Assembly (NCBI RefSeq): GCF_002797415.1
Contig: NZ_KZ454944.1
Span: forward strand, 2,064,665 to 2,128,664
DNA from: Bacillus alkalisoli
GTDB taxonomy: Bacteria; Bacillota; Bacilli; Bacillales; Bacillaceae_I
DNA length: 64,000 bases
Direction of reading: 5' to 3'
Shown piece after piece: positions 42,934-51,456 of the stretch. A model generated the notes under the pieces. The model saw nothing but the letters and a program-made list of their open reading frames with translations. It did not search any database and had not been told where the DNA came from. A program made the position numbers and the translations under genes. Within the stretch, counting starts at the first letter, position 1. Every line of letters starts with the position of its first letter.

Positions 42934-44403
42934 ATGAACCAAAATTATGATGTTATCGTTGTTGGGGCTGGCCCAGCTGGAATATTTGCTTGTTACGAAT
43001 TAACATTAAAATTACCGAATGCTAAAATTTTATTAATAGATAAAGGTCACAACATATATAAACGTAATTGTCCTATTCTTCAAAAAAAGATTGAGAAATG
43101 TCCACCTGCTGCTGGTAGAAAAGAATTCGCAGGGTGCTTACCGGCATGTTCCATTACAAACGGATTTGGAGGAGCAGGAGCATACTCCGATGGTAAGTTT
43201 AACATTACAAGTGAGTTTGGCGGTTGGATGACAGATTACCTTCCAGAATCAACGGTTGTTGATTTAATTAAATACGTTGACTCCATTAATTTAAAACACG
43301 GAGCGACAGATTCCATAACGGATCCATTAACAGAAGAAGTAAAAGATATTGAAAGAAGAGGCTATGCAGTTGGTTTAAAGCTGTTAAGAGCGCAAGTACG
43401 CCATCTTGGTACAGAGCAAAACTTAGCAATCTTAAAAGATATTTATGAGTATTTAACAACTAAAATTGAAATGCAATATAAAGTAGAAGTAGAAGATATT
43501 ATTACAGAGAAAATGGACGGTAAGCACAGTATTAAAGGTATTGAGCTAAAAGATGGCACAACCTATACAGCACCATACGTAATGGTTGCACCAGGACGAG
43601 ACGGTTCGAAGTGGTTAACAAAAGTATTAAAAGCTCGCCGCTTAAAAATGATCAATAACCAAGTTGATATCGGAGTTCGCGTAGAAACGTCTAATATCGT
43701 AATGCAAGAAATTAATAAACACTTATATGAAGGAAAGTTTATTTATAACACTTCAGTAGGTACAAGAGTACGTACTTTCTGTAGCAATCCATCAGGTCAT
43801 GTTGTCGTGGAAAACCACTCAGGAATTATGTTAGCAAATGGGCATGCATACAAAGACCCTAAATTAGGTAGTGAAAATACGAACTTTGCCCTACTAGTTT
43901 CACATAAATTTGCTGATCCTTTTGATAAACCAAATGAGTACGCACATGAAGTTTCTACTTTAGCAAACAGTCTTTCGAATGGTGGAATCATTGTTCAAAA
44001 ATACGGTGATATTTTAAAAGGGCGTCGCTCAACTGAGAACAGAATTAAAGAAGGATTTTTAGAGCCATCTATGAAAGAAGCAGTTCCTGGAGATTTAGGG
44101 TTAGTTTTACCGTATAATACAATGAAAAGCTTGATCGAGATGATGGAAGCACTAGACCACGTAACACCTGGTTTAGCATCTGAACATACATTATTCTATG
44201 GGGTAGAGGCAAAGTTTTACTCAGCACGTCCGAAGCTTACGGATAAATTTGAAACGGAAATTTCCGGCCTTTATGTTGGTGGTGACGGAGCAGGTATTAC
44301 ACGTGGATTAGCACAAGCAAGTGCAAGCGGTGTTTGGGTTGCAAGAGACATGTTAAGGAAAATGGGTACAACAACAACTATACGTACGTTAGAAACAGTA
44401 TAA
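42934..44403 (+). CDS. FAD-dependent dehydrogenase (COG2509 type)
   Basis: A 489-residue flavoprotein. The frame opens at 42880, but ATG 42934 follows GGGGGATT and starts directly before the Rossmann loop VVGAGPAGIFA. A cysteine cluster follows (CPILQKKIEKC, then CLPAC), and GFGGAGAYSDGKFN is the flavin-pyrophosphate region. The C terminus has GLYVGGDGAGITRGLAQASA, the second FAD contact. The family is uncharacterised; the electron acceptor is unknown. No partner genes are adjacent. Confidence 0.85.
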   Translation: MNQNYDVIVVGAGPAGIFACYELTLKLPNAKILLIDKGHNIYKRNCPILQKKIEKCPPAAGRKEFAGCLPACSITNGFGGAGAYSDGKFNITSEFGGWMTDYLPESTVVDLIKYVDSINLKHGATDSITDPLTEEVKDIERRGYAVGLKLLRAQVRHLGTEQNLAILKDIYEYLTTKIEMQYKVEVEDIITEKMDGKHSIKGIELKDGTTYTAPYVMVAPGRDGSKWLTKVLKARRLKMINNQVDIGVRVETSNIVMQEINKHLYEGKFIYNTSVGTRVRTFCSNPSGHVVVENHSGIMLANGHAYKDPKLGSENTNFALLVSHKFADPFDKPNEYAHEVSTLANSLSNGGIIVQKYGDILKGRRSTENRIKEGFLEPSMKEAVPGDLGLVLPYNTMKSLIEMMEALDHVTPGLASEHTLFYGVEAKFYSARPKLTDKFETEISGLYVGGDGAGITRGLAQASASGVWVARDMLRKMGTTTTIRTLETV

Positions 44404-44456
44404 ATCATAAAAAGAGGCTTTCTGTTACATAATAGTAATGACAGGAGGCTTTGAAC

Positions 44457-44585
44457 ATGCAACATAACGACTACGAAATGAAGTTACTACATGAAGTATA
44501 CCGAACAGAAAGAGAACAATCCAAAACAGATCGTTCAAAACTAAGTAAAAAACTTCAACTAAAAAGAAAATTCTCGAAAAAATAG
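44457..44585 (+). CDS. small basic hypothetical protein, 42 residues
   Basis: ATG 44457 behind a strong CAGGAGG (44442-44448). The product MQHNDYEMKLLHEVYRTERE continues with a Lys/Ser-rich tail (KLSKKLQLKRKFSKK). It is a predicted helix, soluble, with no family recognised. A terminator overlaps the stop codon. Confidence 0.6.
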   Translation: MQHNDYEMKLLHEVYRTEREQSKTDRSKLSKKLQLKRKFSKK

Positions 44586-44613
44586 CTCTCTAATCCTAGA
44601 GGGCTATTTTTTT
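44582..44613 (+). terminator. terminator after the 42-residue gene
   Basis: ATAGCTCTCTA pairs with TAGAGGGCTAT (one mismatch), followed by seven Ts. Confidence 0.8.
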
Positions 44614-44652
44614 ATCAACCACCTAAAATAAATTAAATGAAAGATTTTCCTC

Positions 44653-44678
44653 TTTGTCTCATATATATAAGTAAGAAT
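44653..44678 (+). promoter_or_regulatory. shared upstream element (yodT copy)
   Basis: A 26-bp segment containing ATATATAAGTAA is nearly repeated at 51369-51394 upstream of kamA (20 or more identical positions by eye). It may be a sporulation-sigma -10 region or an activator site. No good -35 is seen here. Confidence 0.35.
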
Positions 44679-44730
44679 GGTATTTTTCTAGATTGCTATC
44701 CTAAATACGTGATGAAATGGGGGGCGCTGT

Positions 44731-46086
44731 TTGGATCAATCATATTTAATTAAACCTTTACTCGATAAGCAGTACCCAATGATTGATTATGGTCGTGGTG
44801 TCTATTTATTTGATATTCATGGCAAAAAGTATCTAGATGGTTGCTCCGGAGCAGTTACAGTAAGTATTGGTCATCATGTACAGGCTGTCATGGATGCAAT
44901 GCATGAGCAAGCAAGTAAAGTTTCTTTTGTATATCGATCTCAATTTACTAGTGAATCAGCAGAAAAGTTGGCGACTAAACTAATGGAAATAGCACCTGGG
45001 TCCATTAATTGGTCGTTTTTTGTCAATAGCGGAACAGAAGCCATTGAAACTGCCATGAAAATAGCTATTCAGTACTGGCAAGAGAAAGGAAAACCAACGA
45101 AAACCAAAATCATTTCGCGCAAGAATAGTTACCATGGTATTACAATTGGGGCACTTTCTCTTTCTGGATATCCAGTAAGAAGAAGAAGATTCGAACCATT
45201 ATTAGAAAATGCTCCAATCGTTCATGCTCCTTATTGTTATAGGTGCCCGTTCAGTATGACATACCCAGAATGCCAACTAAAGTGTGCAAACGATTTAGAA
45301 CGAGCAATTGATGAGGTTGGTTCAGAAAATATCGCAGCTTTTATTGCGGAACCAATTGTTGGTGCTGCAGCTGGAGCAGTAACACCACCTGATGGATATT
45401 ATAAACGGATAAAAGACATCTGTGACGAAAAGAATATTTTATTCATTGCTGACGAAGTGATGACAGGGATAGGAAGAACCGGCAAGATGTTTGCTATTGA
45501 ACATTGGGAGGTTACTCCAGATATTATTTGTATAGGAAAAGGCATGAGTGCTGGCTATACACCTATCGCTGCCACTTTAGTAAGCGAAGAAATAATGGAA
45601 CCTATCTTACTAGGATCAAAAGTCATTATGAGTGGTCATACGTACAGTGCTAATCCGCAATCAACAGCAGTTGCGTTAGCAGTATTAAACTATATTGAAT
45701 GTAACCAATTAGTAGAGAACAGTAATGAAAAAGGAACTTATTTACGACAACAACTAAATAAACTAAAAGATACTTATCCTATCATAGGTGACGTAAGAGG
45801 AAAAGGACTATTATTAGGTATCGAATTAGTAGCTAACAACGTAAGTAAATTTCCTTTTGCCAATGAAAAGGCCGTTACCTTGAAGATGGTCGAAATTGCA
45901 CAACAGAACGGATTATTAATTTATCCCGCAGCAGCAGGAGAAGAGCCTATTGGAGGAGATGCAATAATCGTTGCACCACCACTAACGATTACAATAGATG
46001 AAGTTGACGAATTAATAACTCTTTTAGAAAAAACGTTAGAGCAAGTAAGTAAACAACTTCAAGTAGGTGAAGAGGAATATGAGTAA
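44731..46086 (+). CDS. yodT: class III aminotransferase YodT
   Basis: A 451-residue PLP enzyme, TTG start behind GGGGGGCG. The PLP lysine is in CIGKGMSAGY (K270), the pyridine-N Asp in FIADEVMTGIG (D241), and GTEAIETAMK binds phosphate. It heads the kam/yod cluster, where it probably transaminates a beta-lysine-derived or related amine. Odd feature: a cysteine cluster C169, C172, C181, C185 (CYRC then CQLKC) inserted near the active-site domain. It overlaps yodS by 8 bp. Confidence 0.88.
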   Translation: MDQSYLIKPLLDKQYPMIDYGRGVYLFDIHGKKYLDGCSGAVTVSIGHHVQAVMDAMHEQASKVSFVYRSQFTSESAEKLATKLMEIAPGSINWSFFVNSGTEAIETAMKIAIQYWQEKGKPTKTKIISRKNSYHGITIGALSLSGYPVRRRRFEPLLENAPIVHAPYCYRCPFSMTYPECQLKCANDLERAIDEVGSENIAAFIAEPIVGAAAGAVTPPDGYYKRIKDICDEKNILFIADEVMTGIGRTGKMFAIEHWEVTPDIICIGKGMSAGYTPIAATLVSEEIMEPILLGSKVIMSGHTYSANPQSTAVALAVLNYIECNQLVENSNEKGTYLRQQLNKLKDTYPIIGDVRGKGLLLGIELVANNVSKFPFANEKAVTLKMVEIAQQNGLLIYPAAAGEEPIGGDAIIVAPPLTITIDEVDELITLLEKTLEQVSKQLQVGEEEYE

Positions 46087-46792
46087 CAATTCATTCGGAA
46101 AAATTGTAAATAGTAACGAAATTACACATCTACTTCACGACAACATGTCTATTATGTTCGGCGGGTTTGGTGGTGTTGGAAACCCTCCACTATTGATTGA
46201 TGCTTTAATAGAAACAGGAATAAATAATTTAACACTAATCGGTAACGATGCGGGTTTTCCTACCATCGGAATAGGAAAATTAGTTAGTTTAGGTAGAGCT
46301 AAAAAATTAATTACATCTCACATTGGCTCCAATCCAATTGCAGGGCAATTAATGACAGATGGCAAGCTTGAAATAGAATTTAGTCCTCAAGGAACATTAG
46401 CTGAAAGAATACGTGCAGGTGGAGTTGGATTAGGCGGTATATTAGTTGATGTTGGCTTACAAAGTGAAATCGTACGAAACAATAAACCTACAACTTTCAT
46501 TAACGAAAAAGAATATTTAATAGAAAATGCTCTTACAGCAAATATAGGAATCGTATATGCAAAAAAAGCAGACAGTTACGGAAACTTGGTTTTCGATAAA
46601 AGTGCAAGAAACACGAACTCATTAGTGGCAATGGCCGGTGACATCACGATCGTAGAAGCAGAAGAAATAGTAGAATTAGGCGAATTAAATCCAGAAGAGA
46701 TCGTAACACCTGGAGTATTTGTCGACTACATCATTCCAAGTAAGGGAGTGAACTGGACATGGGTTTGGGAAAAAACGTACGTGAGGAAATAG
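46079..46792 (+). CDS. yodS: CoA-transferase subunit A, YodS
   Basis: A 237-residue alpha subunit of a 3-oxoacid CoA-transferase. GTG 46067 is upstream in frame; ATG 46079, overlapping the yodT stop region, follows GAAGAGGAAT and is preferred. MFGGFGGVGNPPLLI and SHIGSNP are CoA-binding segments; QGTLAERIRAGGVGLGG is family-typical. Together with YodR it should activate an acid to its CoA ester in the kam pathway. It overlaps yodR by 34 bp. Confidence 0.9.
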   Translation: MSNNSFGKIVNSNEITHLLHDNMSIMFGGFGGVGNPPLLIDALIETGINNLTLIGNDAGFPTIGIGKLVSLGRAKKLITSHIGSNPIAGQLMTDGKLEIEFSPQGTLAERIRAGGVGLGGILVDVGLQSEIVRNNKPTTFINEKEYLIENALTANIGIVYAKKADSYGNLVFDKSARNTNSLVAMAGDITIVEAEEIVELGELNPEEIVTPGVFVDYIIPSKGVNWTWVWEKTYVRK

Positions 46793-47412
46793 CGAATAGA
46801 GCAGCAAAGGAAATAACCTCAGGCATGGTTGTAAATTTAGGTATAGGGATACCATCCCTTGTTCCGAATTTTTTAGCAGAAGAATCGAAAGTTATGTTTC
46901 ACGCGGAAAACGGCATCTTAGGAATGGGACCTACTCCATACGAAGGAGAAGAAGATGAAAACCTATGTAATGCTGCAGGTTTCCCCGTAACCCTTATAAA
47001 AGGAGCTTCATATTTTGACAGTAGTATAGCTTTTGGAATGATTAGACGCGGAAAGCTAGATCTTACCATACTTGGTAGTTTACAAGTTAGTGAGAATGGA
47101 GACTTAGCAAATTGGATTGTTCCTGGAAAAAGAGTTCCGGGGATGGGTGGAGCAATGGAGTTATCTCAAAAAGCACAAAAAGTCATTGTCGTTATGAACC
47201 ATACGAATAAAAATGGAGAATCCAAGATTGTAAAAGAATGTACGATACCAATAACAACTCCCTCTTGTGTAAACATGATTATTACAGAAATGGCTGTTTT
47301 TGAATTTATAGAAGGTAAATTAACCTTAACGGAAATTATGGACGGATATACAATCAATCAAATAAAAGAAAATACGTTAGCTACATTTATTATTCATAAA
47401 AATCTATGCTAG
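46759..47412 (+). CDS. yodR: CoA-transferase subunit B, YodR
   Basis: A 217-residue beta subunit. The catalytic glutamate lies in HAENGILGMGP (the S/A-E-N-G motif that forms the glutamyl-CoA intermediate), with VNLGIGIPSL and GGMGGAM-like PGMGGAMELS downstream. It starts inside yodS, so the two subunits are translationally coupled. It is followed by yodQ after 34 bp. Confidence 0.92.
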   Translation: MGLGKNVREEIANRAAKEITSGMVVNLGIGIPSLVPNFLAEESKVMFHAENGILGMGPTPYEGEEDENLCNAAGFPVTLIKGASYFDSSIAFGMIRRGKLDLTILGSLQVSENGDLANWIVPGKRVPGMGGAMELSQKAQKVIVVMNHTNKNGESKIVKECTIPITTPSCVNMIITEMAVFEFIEGKLTLTEIMDGYTINQIKENTLATFIIHKNLC

Positions 47413-47446
47413 AACTGGTGAATCCTTATAGAAAGGATGAAAAAAA

Positions 47447-48718
47447 TTGAAAGATGTAAAAAAAGAAGTAGAAAATTGGCTCCTAGATAACGAACCAAGA
47501 ATGATCAAGTTATTACAGCGGTTAGTACAAGAACCTAGTACACAAGGGGTAGAAAGCGCTGCTCAAGCTATCATTGTAGAAACGTGTAGAGAGCTCGGCT
47601 TACAGTTAGACATATGGGAGCCAGGTGGTGAACAATTAAAAAAACACCCTTATTTTGTAACAACACGTAAAAACTTTTCCAATTCACCAAATGTAGTTGC
47701 TGTTCGAAAAGGCACTGGCGGCGGGAAATCGATTATATTAAATGGTCATATTGATGTAGTACCAGAAGGTGACGTTAGTCAGTGGAATGATGAGCCATTC
47801 TCCGGTAGTGTAGTTGATGGGAAATTGTATGGACGTGGCTCAACAGATATGAAAGGTGGAAATGTAGCACTTTTAATGGCTCTTAAAGCCATTCAATCTC
47901 TTAATATTCCGATAAAAGGAGATATCATTTTTCAAAGTGTAATAGAAGAAGAAAGTGGTGGTGCTGGGACACTTGCTGCGATTTTAAGGGGATATAAGGC
48001 AGATGCAGCACTAATTCCTGAACCTACCAACATGAAGATTTTCCCTAAACAACAAGGATCTCTCTGGTTCCGCCTAGTTGTTAAAGGGAAGTCTGCTCAC
48101 GGTGGAACTAGATATGAAGGCGTTAGTGCAATAGAAAAGGCGATGCTTGTTGTTCAAGGACTTTTAGACTTAGAAAAATTAAGGAACGCACGCGTAACCG
48201 ATCCACTATATAAAAATACTCCAATACCACTTCCTATTAATATAGGAAAAATAAACGGAGGTAGTTGGCCATCTTCTGTACCAGATTCCGTTGAACTAGA
48301 AGGTAGGATCGGTGTCGGACCTGAAGAAGATATTGAGAAAGTTAAAGAGGAATTAGAACAAGTAATTTCGCAATTGTATAAAAAAGATTCCTGGTTTGAA
48401 AAAGCACCTATAAAAGTGGAATGGTTCGGAGCACGGTGGGTACCAGGTTCTGTAGAAATAGATCATCCTTTTGTTCAAACGTTAATCCATAACTTTGAAA
48501 TAGTGAAACAAACACAACCAACCATCGAAGCTTCACCATGGGGTACAGATGGTGGATTGTTTACCCAATTGTTAAATATTCCAATCGTAGTATTCGGACC
48601 TGGCGCTACAGAAGTCGCCCACTTTCCAAACGAATACATCTCCATCCAAAACATAATGGAAACCACCAAAATCATCACCTTCACCCTACTAGACTGGTGT
48701 GAAATAGACAACACCTAA
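47447..48718 (+). CDS. yodQ: M20-family deacylase YodQ
   Basis: A 423-residue ArgE/DapE-type zinc hydrolase, TTG start behind GAAAGGATG. Metal ligands are in NGHIDVVPEGD, GRGSTDMKGGNVA and IEEESGGAGT; the lid domain begins with SAHGGTRYEG. In this cluster it is expected to remove an acyl group from an N-acyl beta-amino acid intermediate; that substrate is inferred from gene context. Repeat copy 9 separates it from ablB. Confidence 0.9.
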   Translation: MKDVKKEVENWLLDNEPRMIKLLQRLVQEPSTQGVESAAQAIIVETCRELGLQLDIWEPGGEQLKKHPYFVTTRKNFSNSPNVVAVRKGTGGGKSIILNGHIDVVPEGDVSQWNDEPFSGSVVDGKLYGRGSTDMKGGNVALLMALKAIQSLNIPIKGDIIFQSVIEEESGGAGTLAAILRGYKADAALIPEPTNMKIFPKQQGSLWFRLVVKGKSAHGGTRYEGVSAIEKAMLVVQGLLDLEKLRNARVTDPLYKNTPIPLPINIGKINGGSWPSSVPDSVELEGRIGVGPEEDIEKVKEELEQVISQLYKKDSWFEKAPIKVEWFGARWVPGSVEIDHPFVQTLIHNFEIVKQTQPTIEASPWGTDGGLFTQLLNIPIVVFGPGATEVAHFPNEYISIQNIMETTKIITFTLLDWCEIDNT

Positions 48719-48827
48719 CAATTTCAATTGTTTTTTAATAATGTTCATTTCTTTTAAAGTGAAGTAGTTTTCTTAAATGTTTTTTTCGCTAAGCTCATTT
48801 ATCGTACTTTTTTATAAACTAGAGTGC

Positions 48828-48982
48828 ATTGGAGCGGAAGGCATTTGACTCCTGCGGGAAGAAGAGCGAAGCGTGAGACCCCACAGGCGGGACGCCGAGG
48901 AGTAGGTTTTTTCACGGTAGTGAAAATTAACCTTCCGCTGCGCTCCCCGCGGAAAGCAAGTGCCTGTAGCGGAAAGGAACGG
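48828..48982 (+). repeat. interspersed palindromic repeat, copy 9 (with hairpin module), inside the kam cluster
   Basis: It starts ATTGGAGCGGAAGGCAT and ends GCGGAAAGGAACGG, like copy 4. The core is canonical, with the module AGGTTTTTTCAC-GGTA-GTGAAAATTAACC after GCCGAGGAG. It occupies most of the 329-bp gap between yodQ and ablB. Confidence 0.9.
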
Positions 48983-49047
48983 ACATTGTTTTATATAAAG
49001 GTATTTTACAAACACATGTAGAAGGTACTACATAGGGGGTTGGATTC

Positions 49048-49926
49048 ATGACACATAAAAAGAAAAAAATAGATATCAAAAACAACTACGGAGTCCTTAG
49101 TGGAGTAAAAGACTACTTTAACAAAAGACTAATTATGGAAACCTTCACCGGTAACACTACATACTGTTTAGAAGCGTTAGAAGCATTACAAAAAGAAGAA
49201 TACGTAGAAAAAACAATTGCAAAAGTAAAAGAGAATCAATTGTTTTCTTTTATACAAAACGGATACATATTAGAAGCAAAAATACCTACATATTTTGATG
49301 GCACAGATGCGTACTTCGTTTGTAAATACCACATACAAGAAAGATATAATTCTACTAAATGGATAGAAGAAGATTCCATATTAAAGAATGCCAAAAATAA
49401 ACAAACAAATACAATTAGGCTATTACCATCAAATTTTAAAGTAAGACAAGTTGTAGCAGAAGATGCAGAAAACCTATCATCACTTTATAAGGATGTATTT
49501 GAAGTATATCCTGTCCCAATCATAGATCCTGAATATATAAAAGAACAGTTAATTTGCGGGACCATTTTTTATTGTCTCGAAGTGGAAGGGAAAATCGTTG
49601 CAGCTGCTTCAGCTGACATTCACCGAAATTTTCGAAATGCTGAAATTACAGATTGTGCAACATTACAACCATATCGAAAATACGGTGTAATGAAAGTCAT
49701 AATAACACATATCGAAGAAGAATTAATTCGTAATCAAATATTTTGTTCGTTTTCCATCGCTCGCTCTTTATCTTTTGGTATGAATGCCGTTTTACACCAA
49801 TTAGATTATTCATATACAGGTAGGCTTAAAAATAATTGTTATATTTTTGACAAGATAGAAGACATGAATGTGTGGGTAAAAAATCTTTCAAATGCCAATT
49901 TTTCGGCACTAATTGCTAAAGGTTAG
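49048..49926 (+). CDS. ablB: beta-lysine N-acetyltransferase
   Basis: A 292-residue protein (YodP in B. subtilis) behind TAGGGGG. The N-terminal part (YGVLSGVKDYFNKRLIMETF) is AblB-specific, and the C-terminal half (about 130-260) is a GNAT domain with CLEVEGKIVAAASADI and the acetyl-CoA loop region YRKYGVMKVII. It acetylates beta-lysine made by KamA, giving N-epsilon-acetyl-beta-lysine, a compatible solute in archaea. It overlaps the open frame of kamR; kamR proper starts 13 bp later. Confidence 0.9.
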   Translation: MTHKKKKIDIKNNYGVLSGVKDYFNKRLIMETFTGNTTYCLEALEALQKEEYVEKTIAKVKENQLFSFIQNGYILEAKIPTYFDGTDAYFVCKYHIQERYNSTKWIEEDSILKNAKNKQTNTIRLLPSNFKVRQVVAEDAENLSSLYKDVFEVYPVPIIDPEYIKEQLICGTIFYCLEVEGKIVAAASADIHRNFRNAEITDCATLQPYRKYGVMKVIITHIEEELIRNQIFCSFSIARSLSFGMNAVLHQLDYSYTGRLKNNCYIFDKIEDMNVWVKNLSNANFSALIAKG

Positions 49927-49939
49927 GCAGGTTGAACTA

Positions 49940-51334
49940 ATGAGAAAAATAGAAGCTCTTTCAAATGAAATGTTAAAAAGTATACTAAATGGTATTGATG
50001 AAGCCATCCATGCCGTTGATAAAGAAGGAATAACGATTTTTTACAATGAGAATGCAGCCCAACATGATGATATGAGAGTGGAAGATGTAATTGGTAGACA
50101 TGTATTAGAAGTATTTCCATCTCTAACGAAACAGACTAGTACACTTCTACAAGTTTTAAGTACACAAAAAGCCATTTACCATCAAAATCAACGCTTTGAA
50201 AATAAACGAGGTGTGATTATAGAAACAGTAAACACAACCATCCCTATCTTTATAGATGGTGTGTTAGAAGGTGCTGCTGAAATCGCAAAGAATTATAGTC
50301 AGCTTAAAATGATGTCCAATAAGTTAGTAGATTTACAATCAAAGCTTTCTTCCAAAGGACAACGTAGAAATAAAAGTTTTAAGCAGTTCTATAGCCTTCA
50401 GGACTTCATGACAAAAGATACGGAATGTAAAAGATTGCTAGAACAAGCGGAAAAAATCTCGAAAACAAATTTACCGGTCATGATTTACGGAGAAACAGGT
50501 ACAGGTAAAGAGATCATCGCACAAGGTATACATGTTGCTTCACAAAGAAATAGAAATGAATTTATAGCGCAAAACTGTGCTGCTATTCCGAATACATTGT
50601 TAGAAAGTATTTTATTTGGAACAGAAAAAGGAAGCTTTACGGGAGCAGAAACAAAACCTGGATTATTAGAATTAGCAGACGGTGGAACTCTCTTTCTAGA
50701 CGAACTAAACTCGATGCCTTTCGAACTTCAAGCAAAGTTATTACGAGTAATGGAAGATGGTTGCCTTAGAAGAGTAGGAAGTACAAAACCAATCTATGTA
50801 GATATTAGAATCATCGTTGCCTCGAATGAAAATCCGGAACGTTGTGTTCGAGAAGGAAAAATACGAAAAGATTTATATTACCGATTAAGTACATGCAGCC
50901 TTCATATTCCCGCATTAAGAAAGAGACCTACTGACATCCCGTTATTAATTCATTATTTTTTAGAAAAAAACAAGTGGGAAGAAACACCACATATTCCCGA
51001 AAGTACGTTGGATATATTTTGTCAATATGAGTGGCATGGTAATGTACGGGAGTTAAAAAATACGATAGAACTTCTGTTAGCGACTAATCTAGGAAACAAA
51101 ACAATTGCGATTGAAAGCCTTCCTTCAAAGTTTTTGTCAGCACAAAACAACAAGAAAAGAGTTACTGATTTTTCTTTAAGAGAAACACTTGAAAATAAAG
51201 AAATGGAATTAATTGATTTAGCCCTTCAACAAACAGACGGTAACATCGTTCAAGCAGCAAGGTTATTGAAAATACCTAGACAAACTCTGCAATATAAAAT
51301 TTCTAAGTTTTCTTTAACAGTGCCGAAAACTTAG
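49940..51334 (+). CDS. kamR: sigma-54 dependent activator KamR
   Basis: A 464-residue bacterial enhancer-binding protein. ATG 49940 after GGCAGGT is chosen over the in-frame upstream start. A PAS domain spans about 15-120 (LNGIDEAIHAVDKEGITIFY). The AAA+ domain has Walker A GETGTGKE (184-191), the sigma-54 contact loop GSFTGA (231-236) and Walker B LFLDEL (251-256). A Fis-type HTH ends the protein (NIVQAARLLKIPRQTLQYKI). Its target is very likely the -24/-12 promoter before kamA, 77 bp downstream. B. thuringiensis has the same arrangement. Confidence 0.93.
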   Translation: MRKIEALSNEMLKSILNGIDEAIHAVDKEGITIFYNENAAQHDDMRVEDVIGRHVLEVFPSLTKQTSTLLQVLSTQKAIYHQNQRFENKRGVIIETVNTTIPIFIDGVLEGAAEIAKNYSQLKMMSNKLVDLQSKLSSKGQRRNKSFKQFYSLQDFMTKDTECKRLLEQAEKISKTNLPVMIYGETGTGKEIIAQGIHVASQRNRNEFIAQNCAAIPNTLLESILFGTEKGSFTGAETKPGLLELADGGTLFLDELNSMPFELQAKLLRVMEDGCLRRVGSTKPIYVDIRIIVASNENPERCVREGKIRKDLYYRLSTCSLHIPALRKRPTDIPLLIHYFLEKNKWEETPHIPESTLDIFCQYEWHGNVRELKNTIELLLATNLGNKTIAIESLPSKFLSAQNNKKRVTDFSLRETLENKEMELIDLALQQTDGNIVQAARLLKIPRQTLQYKISKFSLTVPKT

Positions 51335-51358
51335 CATAGCAATTTTTAAATTGTAATG

Positions 51359-51386
51359 ACCGATGCCCTTTCTATTACATATATAA
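51359..51386 (+). promoter_or_regulatory. candidate sporulation (sigma-K-like) promoter of kamA
   Basis: ACC (51359-51361), a 16-bp spacer, then CATATATAA (51378-51386), one base off CATAnnnTA. It lies within the 26-bp element shared with the yodT upstream region. Confidence 0.35.
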
Positions 51387-51410
51387 GTAATAATTAGCCC
51401 GATAAAATGT

Positions 51411-51428
51411 TTGGCACGATTATTGCAT
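51411..51428 (+). promoter_or_regulatory. sigma-54 (-24/-12) promoter of kamA
   Basis: TTGGCACG-ATTA-TTGCAT: the -24 GG (51413-51414) and -12 GC (51425-51426) are separated by exactly 10 bp, and every consensus base is present. The kamA ATG follows 28 bp later. Confidence 0.92.
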
Positions 51429-51456
51429 GTATTGTAAGTAAAGGGAGGAGATTTAC

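Noticed and set aside
44679..44698. Possible second sigma-54 promoter (TGG..TTGC) before yodT
   Set aside because: GG and GC are 14 bp apart instead of 10, so the spacing rules it out.
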